Source of the DNA: Arthrobacter sp. NEB 688
Lineage (GTDB): Bacteria > Actinomycetota > Actinomycetes > Actinomycetales > Dermatophilaceae
Direction: 5' to 3'
Length of the DNA: 64,000 nt
Assembly (NCBI RefSeq): GCF_013201035.1
Contig: NZ_CP053707.1
Span: 62,001-126,000 of the forward strand
The translations under genes were made by a program, and so were the position numbers. Positions 35,939-45,532 of this stretch are shown one piece after another; the stretch's first letter is position 1, and each line of letters begins with the position of its first letter. The notes beneath the pieces are model-generated. The model did no database searches and was not told where the DNA came from. It saw only the letters and a list, made by a program, of their open reading frames with translations.

Positions 35939-37054
35939 ATGCCCAGCACCACGGACGACCCGAACTTCTATCCCGGACTCGAGGGCGTCATCGCCTTCGA
36001 GAGCGAGATCGCCGAGCCCGACAAGGAGGGCGGGGCGCTGCGCTACCGCGGGGTCGACATCAACGACCTCGTCGGGACCGTGTCCTTCGGGCAGGTGTGG
36101 GGGCTCCTCGTCGACGGCGAGATGGACCCGGGCCTGCCGCCCGCCGAGCCGTTCCCGCTCCCGGTCCACACCGGCGACATCCGCGTGGACGTGCAGTCGG
36201 CCATCGCGCAGCTCGCGACGGTGTGGGGGTTCAAGCCGCTGCTCGACATCGACGACGCGCAGGCGCGCGACGACCTCGCCCGCGCCTCGGTCATGGCGAT
36301 CTCCTTCATCGGCCAGTCCGCCCACGGCCAGGGCCGCCCGATGGTCCCGCAGTCCGAGGTCGACAAGGGCCGCACCATCCCCGAGCGGTTCATGATCCGC
36401 TGGCGCGGCGAGCCGGACCCCAAGCACGTCGAGGCCATCGACGCCTACTTCATCTCCGCGGCCGAGCACGGCGTCAACGCCTCGACCTTCACCGCGCGCG
36501 TCATCGCCTCCACCGGCGCCGACGTCGCCGCCTGCCTCTCGGGCGCGATCGGTGCGCTGTCGGGCCCGCTGCACGGCGGCGCCCCTTCTCGCGCCCAGCA
36601 CATGATCGAGGGCGTCGAGGAGATGGGCGACGCGGTCAAGTACGTCAAGGGCGTCTTCGACCGCAAGGAGCGCCTCATGGGCTTCGGGCACCGGGTCTAC
36701 CGGGCCTACGACCCGCGCGCCGCGGTGCTCCGCGACACCTGCAAGCGCCTCGGCGCCCCCCGCTACGAGGTCGCCCTCGAGCTGGAGAAGGCCGCCATCG
36801 CCGAGCTCGCCGAGCGCTACCCCGAGCGCCGGATGGAGACCAACGTCGACTTCTGGGCGGCCGTGCTGCTCGACTTCGCCGAGGTCCCGGGCGACATGAT
36901 GACGCCGCTGTTCGTCGCCGCCCGCACGGCCGGGTGGTCGGCGCACATCCTCGAGCAGAAGCGCACCGGCCGGCTCATCCGGCCGAGCTCGCGCTACGTC
37001 GGCCCCGGCGAGCGCCCGCTCTCGGACGTCGCGGGCTGGCGCGCCAAGGACTGA
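35939..37054 (+). CDS. Citrate synthase (CitA-like second form)
   Basis: The 371-residue protein has the length of the short bacterial forms. Motifs: LRYRGVDINDLVG, EHGVNASTFTARVIAST with a catalytic His, GPLHGGAPSRAQHM, and MGFGHRVYRAYDPRA with the second catalytic His. The final catalytic Asp lies in ETNVDFWAAVLLDF. It condenses acetyl-CoA with oxaloacetate. It may be the main enzyme or an auxiliary citrate/methylcitrate synthase; sequence alone does not decide. The start ATG has GGGGA upstream. A hairpin and then the 51-bp tandem repeat follow. Confidence 0.94.
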   Translation: MPSTTDDPNFYPGLEGVIAFESEIAEPDKEGGALRYRGVDINDLVGTVSFGQVWGLLVDGEMDPGLPPAEPFPLPVHTGDIRVDVQSAIAQLATVWGFKPLLDIDDAQARDDLARASVMAISFIGQSAHGQGRPMVPQSEVDKGRTIPERFMIRWRGEPDPKHVEAIDAYFISAAEHGVNASTFTARVIASTGADVAACLSGAIGALSGPLHGGAPSRAQHMIEGVEEMGDAVKYVKGVFDRKERLMGFGHRVYRAYDPRAAVLRDTCKRLGAPRYEVALELEKAAIAELAERYPERRMETNVDFWAAVLLDFAEVPGDMMTPLFVAARTAGWSAHILEQKRTGRLIRPSSRYVGPGERPLSDVAGWRAKD

Positions 37055-37087
37055 CCCCCGGCGCCGAGCCACCACGCACAGCGCACC

Positions 37088-37117
37088 GACGCCCCCGGCC
37101 ACCCGGCCGGGGGCGTC
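37088..37117 (+). terminator. Terminator after citrate synthase
   Basis: GACGCCCCCGGCC (37088-37100) pairs perfectly with GGCCGGGGGCGTC (37105-37117) over a four-base loop, 34 bases after the stop codon. Confidence 0.8.
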
Positions 37118-37149
37118 GCCGCGTCCGGGCCCGACCCACCCGCGCCATC

Positions 37150-37428
37150 CCCGCACGTGCGGGGATATCGCTGTCCGGGAGTCCAGCCAGCCCCGACAAG
37201 CCCGCACGTGCCGGGTTATCGCTGTCCGGCACCCGACCCACCCGCGGAAAGCCCGCACGTGCCGGGTTATCGCTGTCCGGCACCCGACCCACCCGCGGAA
37301 AGCCCGCACGTGCCGGGTTATCGCTGTCCGGCACCCGACCCACCCGCGGAAAGCCCGCACGTGCCGGGTTGTCGCTGTCCGGCACCCGACCGAACCGCGG
37401 AAAGCCCGCACGTGCGGGGTCGTCGCTG
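37150..37428. repeat. 51-bp tandem repeat, six units
   Basis: CCCGCACGTG starts at 37150, 37201, 37252, 37303, 37354 and 37405: a strict 51-bp period. The middle units are virtually identical throughout (CGGGTTATCGCTGTCCGG, CCGACCCACCCGCGGAAAG), and the outer ones have diverged. Each unit contains GTGCCGG...CCGGCAC, a potential hairpin around TTATCGCTGT. Because 51 is a multiple of three, both strands look open, but the translations are repeat artefacts. The array fills the space between citrate synthase and serC; 37429-37682 beyond it holds nothing I recognise. Confidence 0.9.
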
Positions 37429-37466
37429 ACGTCTCCGCCCGCCCCGACGGCCCGCCACGCGCGTGA

Positions 37467-38810
<1,344 letters not shown>

Positions 38811-38840
38811 CCGGCTGCCGCCCCCACCCGCAGCACGCAC

Positions 38841-38879
38841 GCCGCCCCGGCCCGTCCACGAGGACGGTGCCGGGGCGGC
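38841..38879. terminator. Bidirectional terminator after serC
   Basis: GCCGCCCCGGC (38841-38851) pairs with GCCGGGGCGGC (38869-38879), with an inner CGTCC/GGACG stem. It lies between convergent serC and the MFS/29-residue gene set. Confidence 0.75.
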
Positions 38880-38905
38880 CTCGTGTGCGGGGGTGGGACC
38901 GCGGG

Positions 38906-38995
38906 TCAGCCGCCGACGACGGCGTAGACGACCGCGACGACGACGAGGACCGCGAGCACCCCGAGGGTCATCCGGCGGCGGAAGAGCGGCGTCAC
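38906..38995 (-). CDS. 29-residue single-pass membrane protein
   Basis: MTPLFRRRMTLGVLAVLVVV continues AVVYAVVGG: three arginines, then one 20-residue hydrophobic helix. The GTG overlaps the stop codon of the MFS gene (GTGA at 38992-38995), so ribosomes that finish the permease could start here directly. The topology would be inside-in with the basic end in the cytoplasm. It is too short for family recognition; a small subunit or modulator of the permease is plausible but inferred only from coupling. Confidence 0.5.
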   Translation of the reverse strand: MTPLFRRRMTLGVLAVLVVVAVVYAVVGG

Positions 38996-40299
38996 CGCGC
39001 CGGCTCCGGCAGGGGCACCCGGTGCTCGTCCCGGTCGTCGGCGCTGGGCACCGTCGTCACGCTGACGCGCGGGCGGCGCTGCGACTCGTAGCTCACCCGG
39101 ACATTCTCCGCCCGGGCCAGCCAGAACGAGACACCGACCAGCGCGAGCCCGACCGCGACGGCCCCGATGCCGATGGTCCAGCGCGGCCCGAACTGCTCGG
39201 AGATCCAGCCGATGAGGGGCGCGCCGGCCGGCGTGCCACCCATGAAGATCGCCATGTAGAGGGCCATGACCCGCCCGCGCATCTCGGGGGCGACCCGGGT
39301 CTGCACCATCGCGTTGGCCGTCGTCATCGCCGTGAGGGCGGTGAGCCCGACCGGCACGAGGGCGAGCGCGAACAGCCAGTACGAGGGCGCCACGGCCGCG
39401 GCGGTGGCGGCGAGGGTGAACCCGACGAGCGCCAGCAGCAGCACCCGCAGGCGCGGCTCCTTGCGGCGGGCCGACAGCAGCGCCGCGGTGAGCGACCCGA
39501 CCGCCATGATCGACCCGAGCAGCCCGAACTCGCCGGCCCCCTTGTCGAACACCTTGGTCGCCATGAGAGCCATCGTGATCTGGAAGTTCATCCCGAACGT
39601 CCCGAGCACGAAGACGAGCAGCATGACGAGCTGGATGTCGCGCCGCTGCTTGACGTACGCGAACCCCTCGCGGATGCCCCCGCGCCCCTTGGCCCGTCGT
39701 GGCGAGCGCAGCTGCGAGACGTTGAGCATCGCGAGCGCCGCGAGCACGAAGACGAAGGTCAGCGTGTTGAGCAGCAGCGCCTCGCCGGTGCCCCACCACG
39801 CGATGATCAGACCGGCGACGCCCGGGCCGATGAGGCGGCCGGCGTTGAACGACGCCGAGTTGAGCGCCACGGCGTTCGCGAGCTTCTCGGGCGGCACCAT
39901 CTCGGAGACGATGACCTGCCGCGCCGGGTTGTCGATCGCCGTCGTCACGCCCTGGACGAGCGCGATGGCGTAGACGTGCCACAGCTGGGCGGCGCCGGTG
40001 ACGGCGAGCACGCCGAGGACGAGGCTCGTCAGCGCGAGCATGCTCTGCGTGACGAGGAGGATCCTGCGCCGCGAGAAGCGGTCGGCGATGAGGCCGGTCC
40101 ACGGCGCGAGCAGGAGGAAGGGCAGGAACTGCAGTCCGGTGACGATGCCGAGGGCGGTCGCCGAGCCGGCGGTCAGCACGGTGAGGACGAGCCAGTCCTG
40201 GCCGACGCGGCCGATCCAGGTGCCGACGTTGGAGACGAAGCCGCCGAGGAACCACAGGCGGTAGTTGCGGATCTCGAGCGAGGTGAAGGTGGGGCTCAT
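38992..40299 (-). CDS. MFS permease (MFS_3/EntS-like) coupled to MarR
   Basis: The 435-residue protein has twelve membrane segments of the MFS_3 subgroup: FTSLEIRNYRLWFLGGFVSNVGTWIGRVGQDWLVLTVL, LIADRFSRRRILLVTQSMLAL and DNPARQVIVSEMVPPEKLANAVALNSASFNAGRLIGPGVAG are characteristic. It should export drugs or siderophore-like compounds. The ATG overlaps the MarR stop (ATGA), and its own stop overlaps a 29-residue membrane ORF. Repression by the upstream MarR protein is likely. Confidence 0.9.
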   Translation of the reverse strand: MSPTFTSLEIRNYRLWFLGGFVSNVGTWIGRVGQDWLVLTVLTAGSATALGIVTGLQFLPFLLLAPWTGLIADRFSRRRILLVTQSMLALTSLVLGVLAVTGAAQLWHVYAIALVQGVTTAIDNPARQVIVSEMVPPEKLANAVALNSASFNAGRLIGPGVAGLIIAWWGTGEALLLNTLTFVFVLAALAMLNVSQLRSPRRAKGRGGIREGFAYVKQRRDIQLVMLLVFVLGTFGMNFQITMALMATKVFDKGAGEFGLLGSIMAVGSLTAALLSARRKEPRLRVLLLALVGFTLAATAAAVAPSYWLFALALVPVGLTALTAMTTANAMVQTRVAPEMRGRVMALYMAIFMGGTPAGAPLIGWISEQFGPRWTIGIGAVAVGLALVGVSFWLARAENVRVSYESQRRPRVSVTTVPSADDRDEHRVPLPEPAR

Positions 40300-40739
40300 T
40301 CGGCGGCCACCCGTTCGAGCAGGGCCGTCGCCTCGGCGAGGAGCGCACGCTCGTCGTCGGTCAGCCGCTCCAGGCGCGTCGCCAGCCACTGGTCGCGCCG
40401 CCTGCGGGTCTCGCGGATGGCCCGCCGACCCTCCTTGGTCAGCGAGAGGATGACCTGCCGGCCGTCGGTCGGGTCGTCGGCCCGCGCGACCAACCCGCGC
40501 TCGACGAGGCCGTTGACCGTCCGGCTCATGCTCGGGGCCGAGACCTGCTCGATCTCCGCGACCTCCTTGGGCGTGCGCGGCCCGTCCTCGAGGCGCACGA
40601 GCGCCGAGAACTGGTGCGGCGCCAGCTCGGTGGAGCTCTCGAAGCGCACCCGGCGCGAGATGCGCATGCACACCATGCGCAGGTCGCTCGTCAGGCGGTC
40701 CTTCTGCGTGCGGGTCATCGTCGGGGCGGGTGCGGGCAC
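40296..40739 (-). CDS. MarR-family transcriptional regulator
   Basis: The 147-residue protein carries a winged helix with LAPHQFSALVRLEDGPRTPKEVAEIEQVSAPSMSRTVNGLVERGLVARADDPTDGRQVILSLT, the MarR signature. It probably represses the coupled MFS gene until a ligand binds. The start is a GTG with GGAGA before it. An inverted repeat GTTAGC...GCTAAC lies 31-58 bases upstream and is the likely operator, overlapping the promoter. Confidence 0.92.
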   Translation of the reverse strand: MPAPAPTMTRTQKDRLTSDLRMVCMRISRRVRFESSTELAPHQFSALVRLEDGPRTPKEVAEIEQVSAPSMSRTVNGLVERGLVARADDPTDGRQVILSLTKEGRRAIRETRRRRDQWLATRLERLTDDERALLAEATALLERVAAE

Positions 40740-40769
40740 GGGGTTCTCCAGCGGTGGTCGTCATCAGTC

Positions 40770-40797
40770 GTTAGCACAACTCATTACCGTGGCTAAC
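40770..40797. promoter_or_regulatory. Candidate MarR operator
   Basis: GTTAGC (40770-40775) and GCTAAC (40792-40797) are exact inverted repeats, 22 bp centre to centre. On the minus strand the same sequence offers TTAGCC-N17-TAACGA as a promoter, so occupancy would block it. Confidence 0.6.
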
Positions 40798-40852
40798 TAT
40801 TCCACCGTCCTGCGACGAGCGGGGCCGCAGCCGCACAGGAGCCCGTCGCACG

Positions 40853-40893
40853 CCGAGGCGCCCGCCCCGCGGTGTGCGGGACGGGCGCCTCGG
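40853..40893. terminator. Terminator after the purine permease
   Basis: CCGAGGCGCCCG (40853-40864) pairs with CGGGCGCCTCGG (40882-40893), with an inner CCCCGC/GCGGG stem. It lies 23 bases beyond the permease stop. Confidence 0.75.
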
Positions 40894-40915
40894 GTGCCTC
40901 GGCTGCCGTGGGGCC

Positions 40916-42415
40916 TCAGCGGTTGGTGACGACCTCGGTGATCGGCTCGATGAAGAAGTAGACGACGAAGAGCAGCGCCGTGACCCACATCATCGGGTGG
41001 ACCTGGCGGACCTTGCCGCGCACGATCTTGATGAGGACGTAGACGACGAAGCCCGCGCCGATGCCCGCCGTGATCGAGTAGGTGAACGGCATGAGGATGA
41101 TCGTGAGGAACGCCGGGATGGCGATCTCGACGTCGTCCCAGGCGATCTCCTTGACCTGCTGCATCATGAGGAAGCCGACGAGGACGAGCGCCGGGACGGC
41201 CGCCTCGTTGGGGATGATCTTGACGAGCGGGGCGAAGACCACCGCGACGAGGAACAGCACGCCGGTGACGACGGACGCGAGGCCGGTGCGCGCGCCCTCG
41301 CCGACGCCGGACGCCGACTCGATGTACGAGGTGTTCGACGAGACGCCCGCCGCGCCGCCCGCGGCGGCGGCGACGGAGTCGACGACGAGGATGCGCTGGG
41401 TGTTCGGGGGGTTGCCCTCCTCGTCGAGCAGGCCGGCCTCGGCACCGATGGCCGTCATCGTGCCCATCGTGTCGAAGAAGTCGGCGAGCAGGAGGGTGAA
41501 GACGAGGAGCACGGCGGCGACGACGCCGACGCGGTCGAAGGAGCCGAGGAGGTTGAACTCGCCGAGCGTCCCGAAGTTGATGGCGTCGACCTGGTCGGGC
41601 CACGCGGGGACGTTGAGGTTCCAGCCGAGCGGGTTGATCTTGTTCGTGCCGTCGGCGTTCTGGCCGACCACGGTCGGGCCGACCTTGGCGATCGCCTCGA
41701 CGACGAAGGCGACGAGGGTCATCGCGATGATCGAGATGATGATCGCGCCCCGGACCTTGCGCACCCACAGGGCGACGATGAGGACGACACCGAGCGCGAA
41801 GACGAGCGTCGGCCAGCCGGCGAGCTGGCCGCCGATGCCGAGCTCGACCGGCACCGTGCCCGCGCCGGTGCGGCGCACGAAGCCCGCGTCGACGAGCCCG
41901 ATGAGCGCGATGAACAGGCCGATGCCCACCGAGATCGCGGTCTTCAGCTGGGCCGGGACGGCGTGGAAGACCGCCTGCCGGAAGCCGGTCAGCACGAGGA
42001 CGAGGATGACCAGGCCCTCGAGCACGACCAGGCCCATCGCGTCGGCCCACGTCATCTTGCTCGCGATGGCGTAGGCGACGAAGGCGTTGAGGCCGAGCCC
42101 GGTGGCCAGCGCGAGCGGGAAGTTCGCGACGAGCCCCATGAGGATGGTCAGCACGCCCGCGACGAGCGCCGTGCCCGCCGCGATCGCCGCGAGGTTCGGG
42201 GCGTCGCCGCCGCCGAGGAACTTGCCGTCGGCGTCCTGCACGTACCCGAGGATCAGCGGGTTGAGGACGACGATGTACGCCATCGTGAAGAAGGTGGCGA
42301 CGCCACCGCGGACCTCGCGGCCCACGGTGGAGCCGCGCTGGTGGATGTGGAAGAACCGCTCGAGGTAGCCCGGGTGCGTGGGGCCCGCGTCGGCGGTGGT
42401 CGTGGTCTCGGCCAT
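40916..42415 (-). CDS. NCS2-family purine permease (AzgA-like)
   Basis: The 499-residue protein has about 14 membrane segments. Diagnostic stretches are GRSTVGREVRGGVATFFTMAYIVVLNP-like sequence, FPLALATGLGLNAFVAYAI, FDTMGTMTAIGAEAGLLD and SSNTSYIESASGVGEGARTGLASV, all typical of the AzgA guanine/hypoxanthine branch of NCS2 rather than the UraA branch. It imports purine bases by proton symport. It stands alone on the minus strand; the upstream gap is short and I see no riboswitch in it. Confidence 0.93.
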   Translation of the reverse strand: MAETTTTADAGPTHPGYLERFFHIHQRGSTVGREVRGGVATFFTMAYIVVLNPLILGYVQDADGKFLGGGDAPNLAAIAAGTALVAGVLTILMGLVANFPLALATGLGLNAFVAYAIASKMTWADAMGLVVLEGLVILVLVLTGFRQAVFHAVPAQLKTAISVGIGLFIALIGLVDAGFVRRTGAGTVPVELGIGGQLAGWPTLVFALGVVLIVALWVRKVRGAIIISIIAMTLVAFVVEAIAKVGPTVVGQNADGTNKINPLGWNLNVPAWPDQVDAINFGTLGEFNLLGSFDRVGVVAAVLLVFTLLLADFFDTMGTMTAIGAEAGLLDEEGNPPNTQRILVVDSVAAAAGGAAGVSSNTSYIESASGVGEGARTGLASVVTGVLFLVAVVFAPLVKIIPNEAAVPALVLVGFLMMQQVKEIAWDDVEIAIPAFLTIILMPFTYSITAGIGAGFVVYVLIKIVRGKVRQVHPMMWVTALLFVVYFFIEPITEVVTNR

Positions 42416-42488
42416 GGCGAGCAGGCTAGTGGCGCCGGGAGCGTCGCGGGTTTCGGGGGTGTGTCGGCGAGATCGCTACGCTGGCGCC

Positions 42489-42752
42489 GTGACCGACGAG
42501 CCCACCCGCGCCCCCGACCCCGCGCTGCTGGGGCGCTCGGCCCCGGTCGACCCCCCGGACGTGCCGACGCGCACGCTCGTGCTCGTCGGGTCCGGCGTCT
42601 GGGCCGTGGCCCTCGTCGTCAGCCTGCTCGTGCCCTCGCTCCACACGGGCGAGCGCTCGTGGTGGCCGTGGGCCTGCGTCACCGGCCTCGCCCTCGGCGC
42701 GTTCGCCTGGTGGTACGTGCGCCGCGGGCGCGGCAACGCCGCCGGCGCCTGA
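42489..42752 (+). CDS. DUF2530-like small membrane protein
   Basis: The 87-residue protein has two membrane helices (TLVLVGSGVWAVALVVSLLVP and WWPWACVTGLALGAFAWWYV). The RSAPVDPPDVPTRTLVLVGSGVWAVAL layout is what I know as DUF2530, an actinobacterial family of unknown role usually near DUF3027 and serC. TACGCT is six bases before the GTG and no ribosome site exists, so the mRNA is leaderless. It converges with the DUF3027 gene. Confidence 0.8.
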   Translation: MTDEPTRAPDPALLGRSAPVDPPDVPTRTLVLVGSGVWAVALVVSLLVPSLHTGERSWWPWACVTGLALGAFAWWYVRRGRGNAAGA

Positions 42753-42766
42753 GGCGGCCGGCGGCG
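42737..42766. terminator. Terminator between DUF2530 and DUF3027 genes
   Basis: CGCCGCCGG (42737-42745) pairs with CCGGCGGCG (42758-42766), and CGCC-TGA-GGCG pairs inside, spanning the stop codon of the DUF2530 gene. Confidence 0.6.
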
Positions 42767-42780
42767 TCGGAGGACCGACC

Positions 42781-42799
42781 GTCAGGTCAGGTCAGGTCA
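42781..42799. repeat. 5-bp microsatellite at the DUF3027 stop codon
   Basis: GTCAG repeated almost four times. The first bases of the DUF3027 gene's 3' end (stop at 42792) lie inside it, so slippage would change the last codons or extend the protein. Confidence 0.7.
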
Positions 42800-43538
42800 G
42801 GTCGAGGGCGTTGTCGTCGAGGATCGGTGCCGGCACCCGCTCGGGGGCCGGGGCCTCGAGGTCGGCCTCGGAGTGCGCGCCGCAGCCGTGGTCGAGGCTG
42901 ACGACCTTGCCGTCGGACGGCGACCACTCGTTGGCGCAGACGCCGAAGACCGCGCGCAGGGCGCCGGCCATCGGCAGGAAGTAGCCGCACGAGGAGCACG
43001 GCATCGGGGCCTTGACCGCGACCGGGGCGGCCGGGCCGTTGTCGCCGTCGTACCAGCGGCGGGCGGCGACGTCGCGGCCCTCGGCCGACAGCACGCGGAC
43101 CCGGCCGAGGCCGAGCTCCCACTGCGCGGCGGCGTCGACGTCCTCCTCGCCGGTGGCCTCCCAGCCGGCCTCGAGGTGGGGGTCGGCGTCGAGGTACGGC
43201 GTGACGTCGCCGGGGCCGAGGTCGCCCGGCGCCAGGCGCGAGGCGTAGGGCAGCCACGTGGGGCTGAGCAGCGCACCCTCACCGGGGACGAGGTCGGTCT
43301 CGCAGACGGTGACGGTCTTGGAGCGGGCGACGCGCGCGACGGAGACCGCCCAGCGCCAGCCGCGGTACGCGGCGGCCGTGCACGTGAAGTAGTGCGTCGC
43401 GAGGCGCTCGTCGACCATCTCCATGCCGAGGTGCTCGCCGACGGAGCCGGGCTCGGCGAACTCGGCCAGCGCGTCGCGCGCGACGTCGACCGCGTCGCGC
43501 AGGGTGGCGTCGGGACGCACCGTGGTGGCGGGCGCCAT
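42792..43538 (-). CDS. DUF3027 protein
   Basis: The 248-residue actinobacterial conserved protein contains MVDERLATHYFTCTAAAYRGWRWAVSVARVARSKTVTVCE, LLSPTWLPYASRLAPGDLGPGDVTPYLDADPHLE and PCSSCGYFLPMAGALRAVFGVCANEWSPSDGKVVSLDHGCGAHS, with Cys residues that could bind a metal. The function is unknown to me. The start ATG overlaps the stop of the cold-shock-domain gene (TGATG), so they are co-translated. The 3' end runs into a GTCAG microsatellite. Confidence 0.85.
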   Translation of the reverse strand: MAPATTVRPDATLRDAVDVARDALAEFAEPGSVGEHLGMEMVDERLATHYFTCTAAAYRGWRWAVSVARVARSKTVTVCETDLVPGEGALLSPTWLPYASRLAPGDLGPGDVTPYLDADPHLEAGWEATGEEDVDAAAQWELGLGRVRVLSAEGRDVAARRWYDGDNGPAAPVAVKAPMPCSSCGYFLPMAGALRAVFGVCANEWSPSDGKVVSLDHGCGAHSEADLEAPAPERVPAPILDDNALDLT

Positions 43539-43936
43539 CAGAGCTCGAGGTCGGCGGCGACGGCCCGCAGGACCTGCGCGACCTGGTTGCCGTGCTGCTT
43601 GTCCGGGTAGTGGCCGCGGCGCAGCGACTCCGAGAGCGAGTCGAGGAGCTTGATGACGTCCTCGACGATGACGACCATCTCGTCGGCCGGCTTGCGGTCG
43701 CGGACGCGGCGGTTGGTGGCCACCGAGGGCGCGGGGTCGAGGACGCGCACGGCCATCGCCTGGGCGCCGCGGCGGCCCTCGGCGATGCTGAACTCGATGC
43801 GCTGGCCCCCCTTGAGCCCCTGGACGTCGGAGGGCAGGGCGGACGCCGGGACGAACACGTCCCCCTCGCCGCCGTCGCCGGACACGAATCCGAAGCCCTT
43901 CTCGGCGTCGAAGAACTTCACCTTGCCAGTCGGCAC
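43538..43936 (-). CDS. Cold-shock-domain protein with C-terminal extension
   Basis: The 132-residue protein begins PTGKVKFFDAEKGFGFVSGDGGEGDVFVPASALP, a cold-shock domain with both RNP motifs (GFGFV, DVFV). About 65 further residues (DEMVVIVEDVIKLLDSLSESLRRGHYPDKQHGNQVAQVL) form an actinobacterial extension. It probably binds single-stranded RNA or DNA. The GTG at 43936 has GAGGTGG six bases upstream, so I reject the ATG at 43948, which overlaps that site. It is coupled to the DUF3027 gene downstream. Confidence 0.88.
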   Translation of the reverse strand: MPTGKVKFFDAEKGFGFVSGDGGEGDVFVPASALPSDVQGLKGGQRIEFSIAEGRRGAQAMAVRVLDPAPSVATNRRVRDRKPADEMVVIVEDVIKLLDSLSESLRRGHYPDKQHGNQVAQVLRAVAADLEL

Positions 43937-44232
43937 GGTCCACCTCATCCATCGTCGTACGCGCGGGGCACCCGGGAGCGGGCACCGCAGCCAAGGCTAA
44001 CCGCTGGGGCCGACACCGCGCTGCCGGGTTCTCGCGCCCCCGCCCGACCCCACGCGGATCGGGCGACCCGAGAACGCCGCGCCTCCCCCGACGACCGTTC
44101 CCGGGTGGAGCGCCGCCGTATCGGGTGACCCGATACTCAGGTGACGAGCGGGCGGGCCGGGGACGACCGGCGGACCGGGGCGGGCGGAGAACCCGGTCGC
44201 CCGGTGTCGGCGGCTCGTGGGAGCGTGTCCCG
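43937..44232. other. Divergent intergenic region with dispersed palindromic element
   Basis: It carries an inverted pair GTTCTCG (near 44026) / CGAGAAC (near 44070) and then the palindrome element listed at 44092-44136. No gene is visible. The transcription start of the downstream MFS gene should lie in the last hundred bases. Confidence 0.5.
44092..44136. repeat. 19-bp palindrome plus flank, copy B
   Basis: GTATCGGGTGACCCGATAC at 44118-44136 is the reverse complement of the palindrome at 32098-32116. Reading inward, the next 26 bases match the other copy at about 21 positions, and weaker similarity continues about 15 bases more. Confidence 0.75.
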
Positions 44233-45522
44233 GTGCCCGAGCCCGCCGCCTCCCCCGTCACCGACGACGCGCACCTCACGGTGCGCGGCTTCTGGGCGGC
44301 GCTGCCCCCGGCCGGGCGCTGGCTGCTGTCGACGACGGCCATCTCCACGCTCGGGCGGGGGATGACGCTGCCGTTCACCGCCATCTACATGCACGAGGTC
44401 CGCGGCGTCCCGCTGTCGGTCACCGGCCTGCTCATGGGGCTCATCGCCGGCGTGGCCGTCGTCGTCACCGCGCCCGTCGGCGTCATCACCGACCGGGTCG
44501 GCGCGCGCCCGGTCGTCATCGCCGGGCTGCTCGCGCAGGTCCTCGGCGCCCTCGTCATGGCCTTCGCGACGACCGTCACCGGCCTCACCGTCGCCGTCGT
44601 CCTCCTCGGCATCAGCTTCGGCGTCGGGTGGCCGTCGTTCAACGCGATGATCGCGAGCATCGTCGAGGGCCGCCTGCGCACGCAGTACTTCGGCATCAAC
44701 TTCGCCCTGGTCAACCTCGGCATCGGCATCGGCGGCGTCGTCAGCGGCTTCCTCGCCGACGTCTCCCGCCCGGGCACCTTCAGCGCGATCTTCGTCGTCG
44801 ACGCCGTCTGCGTCCTCGTCCCGATCGCCCTGCTGCTCGGCCCGCTGCGCTCCGTCGCGGGTCGTCCGCCGCCCCCGGCGCCGGGTGACGCCGCGGGCAC
44901 CGGCTACCTCGCGATCCTCCGGCAGCCCGCGGTCCTCTGGCTCACGGCGCTCACCTTCCTCTCGAGCTTTGTCGGCTACGGCCAGATGGAGGCCGGCTTC
45001 CCGGCGTTCGCCCGCCAGGTCAGCGAGGTCTCGACCCGCACGATCGGCTTCGCCTTCGCGGCGAACACGGCCGTCATCGTGCTCATGCAGTTCCTCGTGC
45101 TGCGCCGCATCGACGGCCGCCGCCGCACGCGCGTCTTCCTCGGCCTCGTCGTCCTGTGGGCGCTCGCGTGGGCGCTGCTCGGCGCCACCGGGCTCGTCGC
45201 GGGCACGCTCGCCGCGGCGACCGGCGTCATCGTCTTCCACGTGTTCTTCGGCCTCGGCGAGACGTTGCTGCAGCCCACCGTGCCCGCCATCGTCAACGAC
45301 CTCGCGAGCGACCACGACCGCGGCCGGTACAACGCCGTCTCCGGGATGGCCTTCCAGGTCGGCGCGATCACCGCGCCCATCGCCGCCGGGTGGCTGCTCG
45401 ACCGCCGGCTCGCCGGCGTGTTCGTCGCCGTCCTGCTCGTCTGCCTCGGGTCCGTCGCCGTGCTCGCGCTCGCCCTCGAGCGGCGCATCTCGCCCGAGGT
45501 CAACGGGGTCCGCCCCCGCTGA
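44233..45522 (+). CDS. MFS permease
   Basis: The 429-residue protein has twelve membrane segments. Motif A appears as GVITDRVGARPVVIAGLLAQVLGAL, motif C-like as GVGWPSFNAMIASIVEGRLRTQYFGINFALVNLGIGIGGVVSG, and there is a late FFGLGETLLQPTVPAIVND. It resembles the MdtH/YajR-like group that exports drugs or sugars; substrate unknown. The only good in-frame start is the GTG at 44233, with GGGAG somewhat distant upstream; an alternative start at 44125 lies inside the palindrome region and is unlikely. Confidence 0.85.
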   Translation: MPEPAASPVTDDAHLTVRGFWAALPPAGRWLLSTTAISTLGRGMTLPFTAIYMHEVRGVPLSVTGLLMGLIAGVAVVVTAPVGVITDRVGARPVVIAGLLAQVLGALVMAFATTVTGLTVAVVLLGISFGVGWPSFNAMIASIVEGRLRTQYFGINFALVNLGIGIGGVVSGFLADVSRPGTFSAIFVVDAVCVLVPIALLLGPLRSVAGRPPPPAPGDAAGTGYLAILRQPAVLWLTALTFLSSFVGYGQMEAGFPAFARQVSEVSTRTIGFAFAANTAVIVLMQFLVLRRIDGRRRTRVFLGLVVLWALAWALLGATGLVAGTLAAATGVIVFHVFFGLGETLLQPTVPAIVNDLASDHDRGRYNAVSGMAFQVGAITAPIAAGWLLDRRLAGVFVAVLLVCLGSVAVLALALERRISPEVNGVRPR

Positions 45523-45532
45523 CGCCCCGGGC

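Noticed and set aside
37150-37428. CRISPR array
   Set aside because: The repeated unit is the whole 51 bp with no variable spacer, and there are no cas genes.
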